A stretch of DNA of 7,685 bases, from the NCBI GenBank assembly GCA_964463985.1, contig CAYXEK010000161.1:1-7685 (forward strand). Direction: 5' to 3'. This DNA comes from JAXGPF01 sp964463985 (GTDB lineage Bacteria > Verrucomicrobiota > Kiritimatiellia > JAAZAB01). Shown in pieces: positions 7,598-7,685 of the stretch. The translations under genes were made by a program, and so were the position numbers. The notes under the pieces were generated by a model. It worked only from the letters and a program-made list of their open reading frames with translations, made no database searches and was not told the DNA's origin. Every line of letters starts with the position of its first letter. Position 1 is the stretch's first letter.

Positions 7598-7685
7598 TAG
7601 TAGGGTCATGTCTGAATAAGTAACAAATATCTGGCAAGAATTACGGATTATGTTGGCATCCAAACATGGTCAAAGCCCTCCGATT
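7598..7685. other. AT-rich segment abutting the truncated gene; possible edge of an inserted element
   Basis: From about 7601 the GC content falls to about 40% (34 of 85 bases), in contrast with the GC-rich DNA before it. The segment starts with agggtcatgtctgaataagt exactly where the beta-helix protein homology stops, the arrangement expected at an insertion-sequence or other element boundary. A plus-strand ATG at about 7649 opens a frame (MLASKHGQSPPI) that runs off the window and could be the start of a gene, but I do not recognise it. No terminal inverted repeat partner or target duplication can be seen, since only one end is in view. Confidence 0.25.

Overview
The window is high-GC DNA (apart from two short AT-rich patches) carrying three sizeable genes and the remains of a fourth. 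No rRNA, tRNA or CRISPR array was seen. The gene content is a compact two-subunit AddAB recombination nuclease, a large alpha-L-rhamnosidase-type (GH106-like) glycoside hydrolase, and the C-terminal scrap of a 'choice-of-anchor Q' parallel beta-helix surface protein. Rich carbohydrate hydrolases plus many such surface proteins are typical of the Planctomycetota-Verrucomicrobiota-Chlamydiota group, especially Lentisphaerota (Victivallales) or Kiritimatiellota. That placement is inference from gene types and composition only.

Layout. (1) Positions 1 to about 1912-1927, minus strand: a GH106-like gene running off the left edge. Its N-terminal and catalytic part is one open frame, but near 132-145 the frame jumps. 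Beyond the jump, the reading frame that matches the family's C-terminal sheet is a different one, and the stretch normally between the two parts is absent. The gene is probably inactivated by an internal deletion with frameshift, unless this is an assembly misjoin. (2) About 1928-2176: a divergent intergenic region with an AT-rich core at 2131-2170 that holds plausible promoters for both directions. (3) 2177-4552 and 4552-7389, plus strand: addB then addA, sharing one base (TGATG) with a strong ribosome binding site, so almost certainly a translationally coupled operon. (4) 7390-7685: no intact gene. It holds a roughly 50-residue minus-strand C-terminal fragment of a beta-helix surface protein (7445 to about 7597), cut off abruptly where base composition drops to about 40% GC (7601-7685). 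The cut resembles the edge of an inserted element, but this is not proven.

How the genes work together. AddA (SF1A helicase plus nuclease) and AddB (inactive helicase fold plus iron-sulfur-stapled nuclease) should form the heterodimer that resects double-strand breaks and prepares 3' tails for RecA. Both nuclease domains keep their catalytic residues, and AddA keeps all helicase motifs. Both subunits are clearly shorter than the Bacillus subtilis proteins. The glycoside hydrolase and the surface-protein scrap have no evident functional link to AddAB. I did not find a convincing new system; the most informative oddities are the two broken genes flanking an intact repair operon.
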